Shown here piece after piece: positions 8,120 through 16,878 of a DNA stretch of 64,000 bases. Under the pieces are notes generated by a model. That model was not told the DNA's origin. It did not search any database and saw only the letters and a list, made by a program, of their open reading frames with translations. The stretch's first letter is position 1. Each line of letters begins with the position of its first letter. The position numbers and the translations under genes are program-made. This DNA comes from Pinisolibacter aquiterrae (GTDB taxonomy: Bacteria; Pseudomonadota; Alphaproteobacteria; Rhizobiales; Ancalomicrobiaceae), in assembly GCF_019160155.1 (NCBI RefSeq), contig NZ_JAFNIH010000018.1:1-64000 (forward strand), read 5' to 3'.

Positions 8120-9283
8120 ATGTTCGTCTTCGACCCCTATTCGCCGGCGATCGACGCCGATCCGTTTCCCGCCTATCGGCGGCTTCGTGACGAGTTTCCC
8201 TGTTTCTGGAGCCCAGAGGCGGGAATGTGGGTGCTGTCGCGCCACGCCGACATCGTCACGGCGCTGAACGACTGGCAGACCTATTCCTCGGCCAAGGGCA
8301 ATCTCATGACCGAGTTGCCGAACCGCGCCGGGGCGACGCTCGGGACCACCGATCCGCCGCGTCACGACCGTCTGCGCGGGCTCATCCAACACGCCTTCAT
8401 GAAGCGCAATCTGGAGACGCTCGCCGAGCCGATCCGGGCGATCGCGGCGGAACTGGCGGCCGAGCTCGCCGGGCGCGACCGTTTCGACTACATCGGCGAC
8501 TTCTCGTCGAAGTTCACGGTGCGGGTGCTGTTCGCGGTGCTCGGCCTGCCGATGGGCGACGAGGCGACGGTGCGCGAGAAGGCGGTGCTGATGGTGCAGT
8601 CCGATCCGGTGACCCGCACCAAGGGGCCGGAGCACATCGCCGCCTACGAGTGGATGCAGGCCTATGCGGCGCGGATCATCGCGCTGCGGCGGGCCGAGCC
8701 CTGCGGCGATCTGATCTCGCTCCTGTCCTCGGCCGAGATCGACGGCGATCGGCTGGAGGAGCGCGAAGTGCTCTTGACCATCACCACGCTGATCATGGCG
8801 GGGGTGGAATCGCTCGCCGGGTTCCTGGTGATGTTCGCGCTCAATCTCGCCGACCATGCGGAGGCGCGCCGCGCCGTGGTGGCGGATCCCGCACTCCTCG
8901 CCGACGCGATCGAGGAATCGCTGCGCTACAACACGTCCGCCCAGAGATTCCGCCGCTGCCTCACCCGCGACGTGACGTTGCACGGCGAGACCATGAAGGC
9001 GGGCGACTTCGTCTGCCTCGCCTATGGCGCCGGCAATCGCGACGAGCGCCAGTTCCCGAACCCCGACGTCTACGACATCGGGCGCAAGCCGCGCGGCCAT
9101 CTCGGCTTCGGCGGCTCGGTCCATGCCTGCCTCGGCACCGCCATCGCGCGCATGGCGGTTCGGATCGGGATGGAGGAACTGCATCGCGTGGTTCCGGACT
9201 ATGCTCGGGTCGAAACGGACCTGCCGTGGATGCCGTCCTCGACCTTCCGCAGCCCGACCCGGCTGGACCTCGTCCGGGCGTGA
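8120..9283 (+). CDS. Cytochrome P450
   Basis: A 387-residue soluble bacterial P450. Landmarks are the I-helix oxygen-activation motif AGVES (227-231), ExxR as ESLR (266-269), and the haem loop FGGSVHACLG (330-339) with Cys337 as thiolate ligand. ATG 8120 follows GGAGG by four bases. The immediately downstream ferredoxin and reductase supply electrons from NAD(P)H, making a complete class I system. The substrate cannot be read from the sequence; the neighbouring PobR-like regulator hints at an aromatic or small hydrophobic compound. The I-helix has Ser in place of the usual acid-alcohol Thr. Confidence 0.93.
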   Translation: MFVFDPYSPAIDADPFPAYRRLRDEFPCFWSPEAGMWVLSRHADIVTALNDWQTYSSAKGNLMTELPNRAGATLGTTDPPRHDRLRGLIQHAFMKRNLETLAEPIRAIAAELAAELAGRDRFDYIGDFSSKFTVRVLFAVLGLPMGDEATVREKAVLMVQSDPVTRTKGPEHIAAYEWMQAYAARIIALRRAEPCGDLISLLSSAEIDGDRLEEREVLLTITTLIMAGVESLAGFLVMFALNLADHAEARRAVVADPALLADAIEESLRYNTSAQRFRRCLTRDVTLHGETMKAGDFVCLAYGAGNRDERQFPNPDVYDIGRKPRGHLGFGGSVHACLGTAIARMAVRIGMEELHRVVPDYARVETDLPWMPSSTFRSPTRLDLVRA

Positions 9284-9377
9284 GGCCAGGATGCCCGCGA
9301 CCCGCCCACCGACGGCGGGCGCATCACACGTACGGAGCCCGCCCCCGAGAGGCGGGCCCATCGAGGGAGAGAGACGC

Positions 9378-9701
9378 ATGGTGAAGCTGACGTTCATCGA
9401 GCCTTCGGGCGCCGAGGTGGCGATCGAGGCGCAGGAGGGTTGGTCGGCGATGCAGGTCGCGACCTCCAAGGGGGTCGAGGGCATCGACGCGGAATGCGGC
9501 GGGTCCTGTGCCTGCGCCACCTGTCACTGCTATGTCGAGGGCGACGTCGCGGCGCGCCTACCGGCGCCGCTCGACGGCGAACTGGCCATGCTCGACAACG
9601 TCGCCGCCGAGCGACGGCCCAACAGCCGCCTCTCCTGCCAGATCAAGGTGACGCCCGAGATCGAAGGGCTGATCCTGCGTGTCGCCGAGGTTCAGTCGTG
9701 A
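9378..9701 (+). CDS. [2Fe-2S] ferredoxin, putidaredoxin type
   Basis: A 107-residue adrenodoxin/putidaredoxin-type ferredoxin. Cluster ligands are Cys40, Cys46, Cys49 (CGGSCACATC) and Cys87 (RLSC), and PNSRLSCQI is the typical C-terminal motif. It should shuttle electrons one at a time from the reductase encoded next to the P450 encoded upstream. ATG 9378 follows GAGGGAGAGAG. The stop overlaps the reductase start (GTGA), which indicates coupled translation. Confidence 0.93.
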   Translation: MVKLTFIEPSGAEVAIEAQEGWSAMQVATSKGVEGIDAECGGSCACATCHCYVEGDVAARLPAPLDGELAMLDNVAAERRPNSRLSCQIKVTPEIEGLILRVAEVQS

Positions 9702-10918
9702 CCAGCGATCCCATGGTGATCGTCGGGGCCGGTCAAGCCGGTCTCCAGATCGCCGAAAGCCTCAGATCCGAAGGGTGGGAGGGGCCGATCCGCCTCCTCG
9801 GCGACGAGCCGCATCCGCCCTATCACCGCCCGCCGCTCTCCAAGGCCTGGCTCCTCGGCGAGGCGATCGAGGCGCAGGTCGGCATTCGCGGACCGGAGTT
9901 CCTTGAGCGCAAGGGGATCGAGCACGTCATGGCCCGCGAGGTCGCGGCGATCGATCCGGCGGCGCGGAGCCTCACCTTCGAGGGCGGCGAGACGCTGCGC
10001 TGGGCGGGGCTCGCGCTCGCCACCGGCGCCCGCCCGCGCGGCCTGCCGGTTCCCGGCGCCGATCTCGACGGCGTCATGGCGCTGCGCTCGCTCGACGACG
10101 CCACGCGTCTCGCGGCGCGGCTCGCGCCGGGCGTTCGGGTGGTGGTGATCGGTGCCGGGTTCATCGGGCTCGAAGTGGCGGCGGCGGCGGTCAAACGCGG
10201 CTGCGAGGTCACCGTGGTCGAGGCTCAGGCGCGGATCATGGCCCGCGCGGTGCCGCCGGCGATCTCCGCCTTCCACACCGAGCTGCACGCGCGCCACGGG
10301 GTGCGCATCCTGCTCGAGACCGGGGTGACCGCGATCCTCGGCGAGAGTGGCCGCGTGCGCGCGGTCGCGACCGGGGCCGGCGAGCTTCCCGCCGACGTGG
10401 TGGTGGTCGGGATCGGCGTCGTCGCGGCGGACGATCTCGCCCGCGCGGCAGGGATCGTCTGCGAGCGCGGGATCGTCGTCGACGCCTCCTCGCGCACCTC
10501 CGCGCCCGGGGTCGTCGCGGCCGGCGACTGCACCGTGCGGCGGCTCGACGACGGCACGTCGCAGCGGCTGGAATCGGTGCAGAACGCGGTCGAACAGGCG
10601 AAGTCGGCGGCGGCGGCGCTGATGGGCAAGGACCGCCCCTTCACGGCGACGCCGTGGTTCTGGTCCGATCAATACGACGTCAAACTGCAGATGGCCGGGC
10701 TCTCGGCCGGCGCGACGGCGATGGTGACGCGCGGCGATCCGGCCTCGGGGCGGTTTTCGCTCTGGCACTTCGCCGGGGATCGCCTGATCGCGGTCGACAC
10801 GGTGAACCTCGCCCAGGAGCACATGGCGGCGCGGCGGATCCTCGATCGCGGCATGGCGCTCACGCCGGACGACGTCGCTGCGGCGGCGTTCGATCCGATG
10901 GCGGCGGCGCGCGGCTGA
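9698..10918 (+). CDS. NAD(P)H:ferredoxin reductase, FAD-dependent (putidaredoxin-reductase type)
   Basis: A 406-residue protein with two dinucleotide folds: IVGAGQAG near the N-terminus for FAD and VVIGAGFIGLE (about 149-159) for NAD(P)H. APGVVAAGDC binds the FAD and FWSDQYDVKLQMAG is the C-terminal ferredoxin-interaction signature. It oxidises NAD(P)H and reduces the adjacent ferredoxin. The GTG start at 9698 overlaps the ferredoxin stop by four bases. It is the last gene of the P450 operon; the following gene is convergent. Confidence 0.92.
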   Translation: MTSDPMVIVGAGQAGLQIAESLRSEGWEGPIRLLGDEPHPPYHRPPLSKAWLLGEAIEAQVGIRGPEFLERKGIEHVMAREVAAIDPAARSLTFEGGETLRWAGLALATGARPRGLPVPGADLDGVMALRSLDDATRLAARLAPGVRVVVIGAGFIGLEVAAAAVKRGCEVTVVEAQARIMARAVPPAISAFHTELHARHGVRILLETGVTAILGESGRVRAVATGAGELPADVVVVGIGVVAADDLARAAGIVCERGIVVDASSRTSAPGVVAAGDCTVRRLDDGTSQRLESVQNAVEQAKSAAAALMGKDRPFTATPWFWSDQYDVKLQMAGLSAGATAMVTRGDPASGRFSLWHFAGDRLIAVDTVNLAQEHMAARRILDRGMALTPDDVAAAAFDPMAAARG

Positions 10919-10940
10919 CGGCGCGTCGCGCCCACGTGCC

Positions 10941-13406
10941 TCACGCCCGATAGCGGGCGACCTCGACGGCGTCGATCGCCCGCACCTCGCCCTCCGGCGG
11001 CGCGGCCGGATCGGCGCCCGGACGGGGACGCAGCGCGAGGCTGCGTTCGCCCGGCGCCAGATGGAAACCGTCGTCCTCGGCGAGGAAATTCTCGTCGACG
11101 ATCACCACCGAGGTCGCGAGCACACTGGTCGCGACGACGAGGCGCCACGCCCCCTCCCCGCCCTCGACCCGCGCGATGAGCCCGCAGGCGCGGCGCGTGG
11201 CGGTGCGGCCGAGCGGGAAATGGAAGGCCTCGGCGAGCACCTCCCCGTCGGGGCCGGTCAGGCGAGCATGGGTCGCGTCGTGCGCGGGCGGGCCGAAGCG
11301 ATAGGCCCGGGTCGTGTCGAAGAAGGCGCCGAAGAGGTCGGTGGCGGCGAGGGTCAGCGCGCCGCGCGCCGGGATCTCGACCTCGCGCGAGCCGGCGACG
11401 GCGGGGCGGGCTCCGTCGGCGAGCGCGACGAGATCGAGCCGGCCGGAGACCGGGGCCGCCGTCTCGTTCGAGAGATGGACGTCGAGCCCGTTGACGCCCT
11501 CGTCGGAGAGGATCACCGCGACCGGACGGCTCGCGCGGGCGAGCGCATGGAAGCTCGACTTCGGCACGCCGAGCGCGTCGACGAGGCCCCAACCGGCGCC
11601 GAACCAGGGATCGCGGTGGAGCAGCACCAGCGCGCCGCGCGTCGTCGAACCGGGGCGGCGGAATTCGCGGATCGTCTCCTCGACCACATGGGCGGTCGTG
11701 GCGCGGGCGAGATCGAGGTAGCGCGCCGGATCCTCCTGGCGCAGCGCGTGCGGATCGACGCCGAAGACGGCGGCCTCGTAGTGGATCCGCGTGTCCTCGA
11801 AGTCCCAGGCCGCTCCGGTGTCGCGCGGCACCCGCGCCTTCCATTTCGGATGCTGGACCGGGGGAACCGGCAGCGCCGTGGCGAGTGAGACCGGGTCCGG
11901 CACGTGGGCGAAGGCGAGGCACTCGGCGGCGAAGCGGACCTTCGCGCGGCGCGCGTCGTCGAGCGGGCGGCGATAGGCGCCGACGCCGAAATAATGGCCG
12001 ACGCCCTCGTCGACGCGGAAGGGCATGGCGCCGCCGTCCGGCGTCGAGCGCAGCCACGGCACCGAGGGGGCGAGGCGGGCGGCAATCTCGGGCAGGATCT
12101 CGTCGAAGAGGGCATTGCCCCAGGCGGCGGGCGGAAGGCCCATCATCGCCGCCTGCTGGGTCACCTCCGAGCCGCCGCAGACGATGGTGAGCGACGGCGA
12201 GGCGGCGAGCCGCGTCAGAACCTGCTCGGCCTCGCGGCGGCAGAGATCGACGAAGGCGGGATCGGCGGCGGGATAATCGAAATTGGCGAACATCAGGTCC
12301 TGCCAGACCAGAAGGCCGCGCTCGTCGCAGAGGTCGTGGAAGGCGGCGCTCTCATAGGCGCCGATCCCGGCGACGCGGACCATGTTCACGCCGGCGGCGA
12401 CGAGACGGTCGAGGTCGGGGGCGAGGGCTTCGCGATCTCCGGCGAGGCCGACGAGGTCGGACGGGGTCCGGACGACGCCGCGCGCGAAGACCGGGACGCC
12501 GTTGACCGTGATGCCGAAGCCCTTGCCGTCGGCGTCGCGGTCGACGGTGAGCCGGCGGAAGCCGACCCGGCCGAGCGGCAGACGGCGCCCGGCGACGTCG
12601 AGGACGACGTCGTGCAGCCTCGGCTCGCCGTGGGTCGCCGGCCACCAGGGTGCGATGCCGGCGAGGGCGAGGCGGGCGACGAGACCGCCGTCGGGGCCGG
12701 CGACGAGCGGCGCCTCGCAGCCGGCGCAGCGCACCACCGCGCCGTCGAGCGACACGCCCGGCGCCGGATCGATCCGCGCCTCGAGCCGGCCGTCGATGCC
12801 GTCGTAATCGGCGCGCAGATGCACGTCGCGAAGCCGGGCCTCGGCCGGATCGATCAGCAGAACAGGGCGGAACGGGCCGACCACGTCGACCGGCGGACAC
12901 CAGCCGGGCATGTGGCCGAGGAGCGTGGTGCGCACCGCGCGCAGGCGCTGATCGGGCACCAGGGTCGAGCGCCAGCGGGCGCGTTTCGGCTTCACGCCGT
13001 CGAGATGGGCGGCGAGCGAGCGGAAGACGATCGCCAGTTCCTCGCCGCCGACGAGATCGACCTCGACCTCGTGGGCGAGGAACATGCTGGTCGAGGCCAG
13101 GATCTCACGGCCGTCGAGGAAGACCTGCGCGATGGTCGCGAGACCCTCGAAGCGCAGAATGCGGCGGCCGGCGACGTCGAGACGGCGGCGATACCAGTGA
13201 TCGCGATCGTGGAGGGCGGCCGGCGCGTCGAGCGACCAGCGGCCGTGGGCGGCGAGCGTCGCGGCGACGGTGCCGGGAACGGCGGCTACGAGCCGTTCGG
13301 CGTCGGGCGGCAGATCGGCGGGGCCGGCGTGGGCCCGCGCGGGCGTCGAGGTCAGCGACCAACCGGCGTCGAGGGCGACGGCGGTTTCGAACGGACGTGC
13401 GGTCAC
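10941..13406 (-). CDS. Glycoside hydrolase family 2 protein, beta-mannosidase-like
   Basis: An 821-residue protein with the GH2 order of sugar-binding, immunoglobulin-like and TIM-barrel domains. NMVRVAGIGAYE (341-352) and ERGLLVWQDLMFANFDYP (362-379) match beta-mannosidases. The usual acid/base motif NE is replaced: Glu414 sits in CGGSEV, and the expected nucleophile position reads AAECLAF (Glu495) instead of SEFG. Both glutamates are kept but their surroundings are altered, so the substrate may differ from mannosides. No signal peptide is evident. GTG 13406 (a CGGAG lies about 10 bases ahead) is preferred to the upstream extension, which runs into a repeat element. Confidence 0.78.
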   Translation of the reverse strand: MTARPFETAVALDAGWSLTSTPARAHAGPADLPPDAERLVAAVPGTVAATLAAHGRWSLDAPAALHDRDHWYRRRLDVAGRRILRFEGLATIAQVFLDGREILASTSMFLAHEVEVDLVGGEELAIVFRSLAAHLDGVKPKRARWRSTLVPDQRLRAVRTTLLGHMPGWCPPVDVVGPFRPVLLIDPAEARLRDVHLRADYDGIDGRLEARIDPAPGVSLDGAVVRCAGCEAPLVAGPDGGLVARLALAGIAPWWPATHGEPRLHDVVLDVAGRRLPLGRVGFRRLTVDRDADGKGFGITVNGVPVFARGVVRTPSDLVGLAGDREALAPDLDRLVAAGVNMVRVAGIGAYESAAFHDLCDERGLLVWQDLMFANFDYPAADPAFVDLCRREAEQVLTRLAASPSLTIVCGGSEVTQQAAMMGLPPAAWGNALFDEILPEIAARLAPSVPWLRSTPDGGAMPFRVDEGVGHYFGVGAYRRPLDDARRAKVRFAAECLAFAHVPDPVSLATALPVPPVQHPKWKARVPRDTGAAWDFEDTRIHYEAAVFGVDPHALRQEDPARYLDLARATTAHVVEETIREFRRPGSTTRGALVLLHRDPWFGAGWGLVDALGVPKSSFHALARASRPVAVILSDEGVNGLDVHLSNETAAPVSGRLDLVALADGARPAVAGSREVEIPARGALTLAATDLFGAFFDTTRAYRFGPPAHDATHARLTGPDGEVLAEAFHFPLGRTATRRACGLIARVEGGEGAWRLVVATSVLATSVVIVDENFLAEDDGFHLAPGERSLALRPRPGADPAAPPEGEVRAIDAVEVARYRA

Positions 13407-13500
13407 GGGCGGGCTCCGGGCGAGTCGAGGGCGTCTTTCTCGGGGAAGAGTAACCCGGAGCGCGGCCCCCGGCAGCCCGGTCGCCCCCCGTTCGCGACGC

Positions 13501-13631
13501 TCATATCTATCACAGGCCATTCCGACTCGTCGGAATGGCCTGCGGTTGCGGCCTGACCGGCCGACGCCCGTTCGGGCTTGCCTTCGCCTACGCAGTTTCG
13601 AGCATGTCGAAACTTCCCAGGCTCGGTATCA
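13501..13631 (-). repeat. 131-bp structured intergenic repeat, copy 1
   Basis: It is homologous to the inverted copy at 36683-36813. Hairpin A is 13513-13526 pairing with 13529-13542 (14 bp, 2-base loop). Hairpin B is the short GCCCGTTCGGGC at 13566-13577. Hairpin C is 13594-13601 with 13607-13614 (8 bp). Shared blocks are TTCCGACTCGTCGGAAT, GGTTGCGGCC, GCCCGTTCGGGCT and GGCTCGGTA. The element lies between the DUF1839 gene and the GH2 gene, and its edge contains the DUF1839 stop codon. The minus strand is given because G.T pairs in copy 2 suggest that orientation. Confidence 0.8.
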
Positions 13632-14615
13632 AGCGGCGTCGCGGATCGGTTCGTCGCGATATTTCGCGTCGAGATCGGCCATGATCCGCTCCCAGGAGGC
13701 GGCCATGGTCTCGATCATCTCGACGAGACCGTCGAATTTCCTGCGCGCCATCGCCCGCGCCAGTTTGAACTGGAACACCTTGGCGGTCTCGGCGATGGCC
13801 TCGGCCTCGATCGCGGCGGGCTCGAGCCCGGTCTCGCCCTTCGCCTCGAGCCAGCGCAGATGGCTGGCGAGAAGCTCGAAATTCGCGCCGTACTGGCGCG
13901 GCAGATTGAAGGCGTAGGTGTGGAACCACTCCGGCGGCCGGGTCGCGAGATCGGCGGCGTGGCGCGGGAAGTCGGCGGCCCAGGCGGCGAAGGGATTGGT
14001 CGCCGGACGGCGGTCGAGATGGCGGCGCAGCAGCGCCACCGTCTCGCGGCGCAGGTCGCGCGGCGGCGCCCGGTCCGGGATCTTGAGGAATTCGGCATAG
14101 GGCAGGAGCCGGGTCGGATCGACCGGCTCGCCGCGGCGGCCGAAGATCCCGTCGTAATCCTCGCCGTCGAGAGAGAAGAACCCGTCGTTGTGGAAGTAGT
14201 CCAGGCGACGGGCCTCCGGATCGATCCGCGTGATGCCGATCGTCGTCTTCGGATGGGTGGTGCGATAGGAGACGCCGAGCGTGTCGGGCAGGTAATGCCC
14301 GTCGACCTCGACCACGACGATGCGGCCGCGCGCCGCCTGCTCGACCACATGGGCCTCGAGCCGGTCGAAGATCGACAGTTCGAGAAGCCTGAGACCCCAG
14401 AGCCGCTCCATGTCCTCGGTCGGCACCTTGAAGAAGGTGGCCTGATCGCCCTCGTAGTCCTGCATCACCGTGAAGCCGAGCATGGCGTGGGGATCGTGGC
14501 CGAGCGCGGCGACGATCTCGATCCACAGATCGGTCCAGCAGTTGGTCTGCGGCCAACGGCGGTCGGAGGCGTGGAGGACATGGGAGCGATGGGTCGAGGG
14601 GTCGAGTGCGAGCAT
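13629..14615 (-). CDS. DUF1839 family protein
   Basis: A 328-residue protein of the DUF1839 family, found almost only beside amino acid:carrier protein ligases. The N-terminal part (NCWTDLWIEIVAALGHDPHAM, in pieces; then FTVMQDYEGDQATFFKVP) and RGRIVVVEVDGHYLPDT are characteristic. It may belong to a papain-like peptide-processing or acyl-transfer fold, but no catalytic assignment can be made from sequence alone. Starts at GTG 14627 or ATG 14615 are possible; GGAG seven bases before favours 14615. It is the last gene of the operon, 107 bp after the ligase, with a terminator-like hairpin between. Confidence 0.8.
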   Translation of the reverse strand: MLALDPSTHRSHVLHASDRRWPQTNCWTDLWIEIVAALGHDPHAMLGFTVMQDYEGDQATFFKVPTEDMERLWGLRLLELSIFDRLEAHVVEQAARGRIVVVEVDGHYLPDTLGVSYRTTHPKTTIGITRIDPEARRLDYFHNDGFFSLDGEDYDGIFGRRGEPVDPTRLLPYAEFLKIPDRAPPRDLRRETVALLRRHLDRRPATNPFAAWAADFPRHAADLATRPPEWFHTYAFNLPRQYGANFELLASHLRWLEAKGETGLEPAAIEAEAIAETAKVFQFKLARAMARRKFDGLVEMIETMAASWERIMADLDAKYRDEPIRDAA

Positions 14616-14688
14616 TCGGATCTCCACGATCGAGCGGTGTGGTCACGCCGACGGCGCGTTCGCCTCCTCCCGCGAGGGGAGAAGGAAA

Positions 14689-14707
14689 GGCCGCGCGTCG
14701 CGCGGCC
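14689..14707 (-). terminator. Hairpin with T-rich tail inside the carrier-protein operon
   Basis: GGCCGCGC (14689-14696) pairs with GCGCGGCC (14700-14707) around a 3-base loop. Read on the minus strand it is followed by TTTCCTTCT. It lies 16 bp after the ligase stop and before the DUF1839 gene, so it could reduce read-through to the last gene or end the main transcript. Confidence 0.5.
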
Positions 14708-14722
14708 CCAGTCTTCGAGGTC

Positions 14723-15679
14723 TCAGCCCCACAGGACCTTGCGCACGGCTTCCGGCCAGGTCGCCGGATCGGAGCCGTGCTGGCGGAAGAGCGCCAGCGC
14801 GATGCGCTCGAGGCCGAAGCCGACGCAGGCCGAATGGGCCTTCTCGCCGTCTTCCCGCGTCATCCCCCACAGGGTGCCGAAATGGTCCTGGTGGTAGTTG
14901 AAGGAGAGGCAGGCGGTCGGGTTCTCGACCGAGTTGACCGGCACGAGCAGCTCGAACTTCAGCTGCTGGTCGCGCTGATTGCGGGCCATCAGCTTGCCGC
15001 CGCGCCCGAAGAACGGGTCGTTGGCGACGTCGAGGACGCAGGGCAGATCGAGCGAGCGCAGGAGCTCGGGGCCGCGCGCCAGCCAGCGCTCGCGGAACTC
15101 GGTCACCTGTTCGGCGGTGCCGATGCAGACGTTCTCGCGCATGCGGAAGAACTGCATGCGGGTCGGTTCCTTGGAGGGCTCGTGGCGGAAGCAGTAGCTC
15201 TTCAGGTCGAACAGCAGCCCCTCGGCCGGCACCGCGCCCTTGGCCGCCACCGTCGGATAGAGCGGGTAGCAGGCGGCGGGCGTCAGGACGAGGTCGGTCG
15301 GCTTCTGGAACTCCGACCAGTCCGCCCCTTCGGCGATCGCCGCGATCAGGCGGCAATGGTCCATGTCGTTGCCCATGAAGGAGTGGACCGATCCGGCGAG
15401 CTGGGGAAAGCTCTTCAGATAGCCCGACTTCTCCATGTTGACGCGCGGCATGGCGGGGGGGAAGTGGATCTTCACCGCCCCGTCTTCCTTCGAGAAGCGC
15501 TCGACCAGCGTCTCGAACCGATCGATCACCTCCTCGAAGGCGCCGGAGCGGCCGTAGAGACCGTCCACACCGGAGGGGATCAGGACGCCGTCCTCGAAGA
15601 GTTCGTCGAGGAAGGGCTTGGCGGTGGAGACGCTCGGCGCCTCGGCGGCCGCCTGGAATGCGGGAGGTCGGGCGTTCAT
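14723..15679 (-). CDS. Amino acid:[carrier protein] ligase (seryl-tRNA-synthetase homologue)
   Basis: A 318-residue class II aminoacyl-tRNA synthetase core without the tRNA-binding N-terminal arm. This family, characterised in Bradyrhizobium and Agrobacterium, activates glycine or alanine with ATP and loads it on the phosphopantetheine arm of a carrier protein, not on tRNA. Zinc ligands are predicted as Cys137 (AACYPLYP), Glu182 (RMRENVCIG) and Cys285 ([11 protein letters not shown]). Motif 2 ([19 protein letters not shown], in two parts) and motif 3 ([13 protein letters not shown]) are intact. The cognate carrier protein is encoded two genes upstream. It starts 4 bp after the dehydrogenase stop. 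Confidence 0.9.
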   Translation of the reverse strand: MNARPPAFQAAAEAPSVSTAKPFLDELFEDGVLIPSGVDGLYGRSGAFEEVIDRFETLVERFSKEDGAVKIHFPPAMPRVNMEKSGYLKSFPQLAGSVHSFMGNDMDHCRLIAAIAEGADWSEFQKPTDLVLTPAACYPLYPTVAAKGAVPAEGLLFDLKSYCFRHEPSKEPTRMQFFRMRENVCIGTAEQVTEFRERWLARGPELLRSLDLPCVLDVANDPFFGRGGKLMARNQRDQQLKFELLVPVNSVENPTACLSFNYHQDHFGTLWGMTREDGEKAHSACVGFGLERIALALFRQHGSDPATWPEAVRKVLWG

Positions 15680-15683
15680 GACG

Positions 15684-16874
15684 TCACTCTCCGATCGAGG
15701 TGTCGATCCGGCTCATCAGGAGCAGGTTCGCGGTGTTGCCGAGGATGCGGTCGTTGTTGATCATGATCGCGGCCGACAGGAGATCGCGGTAGTTGCGCGC
15801 GATCGAGAACGGGCCTTCGTTGCGATAGCCGGCGAGGCCGGTGATCATCAGCGACTGCTGAGCGATCTCGATGCCGAGCTGCGAGGCCGACACCTTGATG
15901 GTGTTGAGCTCGGCGATGAACGACAGCGCGTTCATCAGGTTCTCGTCGGCGAGGGCGGCCTCGTAGCGGGCGATGCCGGCGACGAGCAGCGACTTCATCT
16001 TCTGGAGCGAGGCGGAGACCTCGGCGAGGCGGAGCGCGCCCGGCGGCACGACGCCCGGCTTCTTCTTGGCCTCGGCGCGGACGAAGGCCTGGGACTTCAC
16101 CACCGTATCGGCGGCGATGCCGTACCAGGTCGCGCACCAGATGATGTGCGCCATGGCGAGCATCGACTGGGCGGCGATCTCACCGAAGGGCTGGACGAAG
16201 ACCTGACGGGCGTCGCCCTCGGAGACCAGCTCGAAGCCTTCCGAGCGGGTGCCGCGCATGCCCATCGTGTCCCAACCGACGGTCTCGCGCAGGGTGTAGT
16301 CGCCCTTCTTGCAGACCACCATCACCTGATCCGACGAAGCGGCGTCGGGATGGCGACGGCAGGTCGCGAGGATCGCGTCGGCGGCGCGGCCGTAGGAGAT
16401 GCAGGTCGCCTGCTTGGTCAGGCGATAGCGATCGCCCTCGACCTCGACGGCGCAGATCGAATTGCGGAGGTCGCCGCCGATGCCGCCCTCGGTCGTCGCC
16501 GAGCCGAGCAGGAGCTGATCACGGGCGCATTCGCGCATGTAGTCCTGATGCCAGGCGCTGCCGGTCGAATGGACGATCAGGCTCGACATCTTGATCTGAT
16601 GCATGCCGTAGATCATCGCCGACGATCCGCAGGCCTGACCGAGGCGGGCGACGAGATCGCACATCTCGGTGAGGGTGACGCCCTCGCCACCGTATTCCTT
16701 CGGGATCCAGCAGCCGAGCAGACGCTCGCGCTTCAGGGCCTCGAAGGTCTCGGCCGGGAACCGGCCGGACTTGTCGACGTCGCCGGCGTATTTGGAGGCG
16801 ACCTCGTCGGCGACGCGCGCCATGCGCGTCAGGGCGGTCTCGGCGAGCGTGGTCGGATCGATGGCGATGTTCAT
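15684..16874 (-). CDS. Acyl-CoA dehydrogenase homologue of the carrier-protein operon
   Basis: A 396-residue FAD-dependent acyl-CoA dehydrogenase fold with N-terminal helical, beta ([19 protein letters not shown], in part) and C-terminal helical domains ([19 protein letters not shown]). In the operon it most likely acts on an aminoacyl or acyl group bound to the carrier protein, as PltE-like prolyl-carrier dehydrogenases do; this is inference. Where medium-chain dehydrogenases have the catalytic Glu in IYEGTxQ, this protein reads ILGNTAN (377-383), so the base must come from elsewhere or the chemistry differs. It lies 4 bp after the carrier protein gene. Confidence 0.88.
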   Translation of the reverse strand: MNIAIDPTTLAETALTRMARVADEVASKYAGDVDKSGRFPAETFEALKRERLLGCWIPKEYGGEGVTLTEMCDLVARLGQACGSSAMIYGMHQIKMSSLIVHSTGSAWHQDYMRECARDQLLLGSATTEGGIGGDLRNSICAVEVEGDRYRLTKQATCISYGRAADAILATCRRHPDAASSDQVMVVCKKGDYTLRETVGWDTMGMRGTRSEGFELVSEGDARQVFVQPFGEIAAQSMLAMAHIIWCATWYGIAADTVVKSQAFVRAEAKKKPGVVPPGALRLAEVSASLQKMKSLLVAGIARYEAALADENLMNALSFIAELNTIKVSASQLGIEIAQQSLMITGLAGYRNEGPFSIARNYRDLLSAAIMINNDRILGNTANLLLMSRIDTSIGE

Positions 16875-16878
16875 GGCG

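Noticed and set aside
7937-9520. Very long minus-strand reading frame extending upstream of the AraC gene through the P450 gene
   Set aside because: It is antisense to the P450 and ferredoxin genes, which have motifs and ribosome binding sites. Such open frames are normal in DNA of this GC content.
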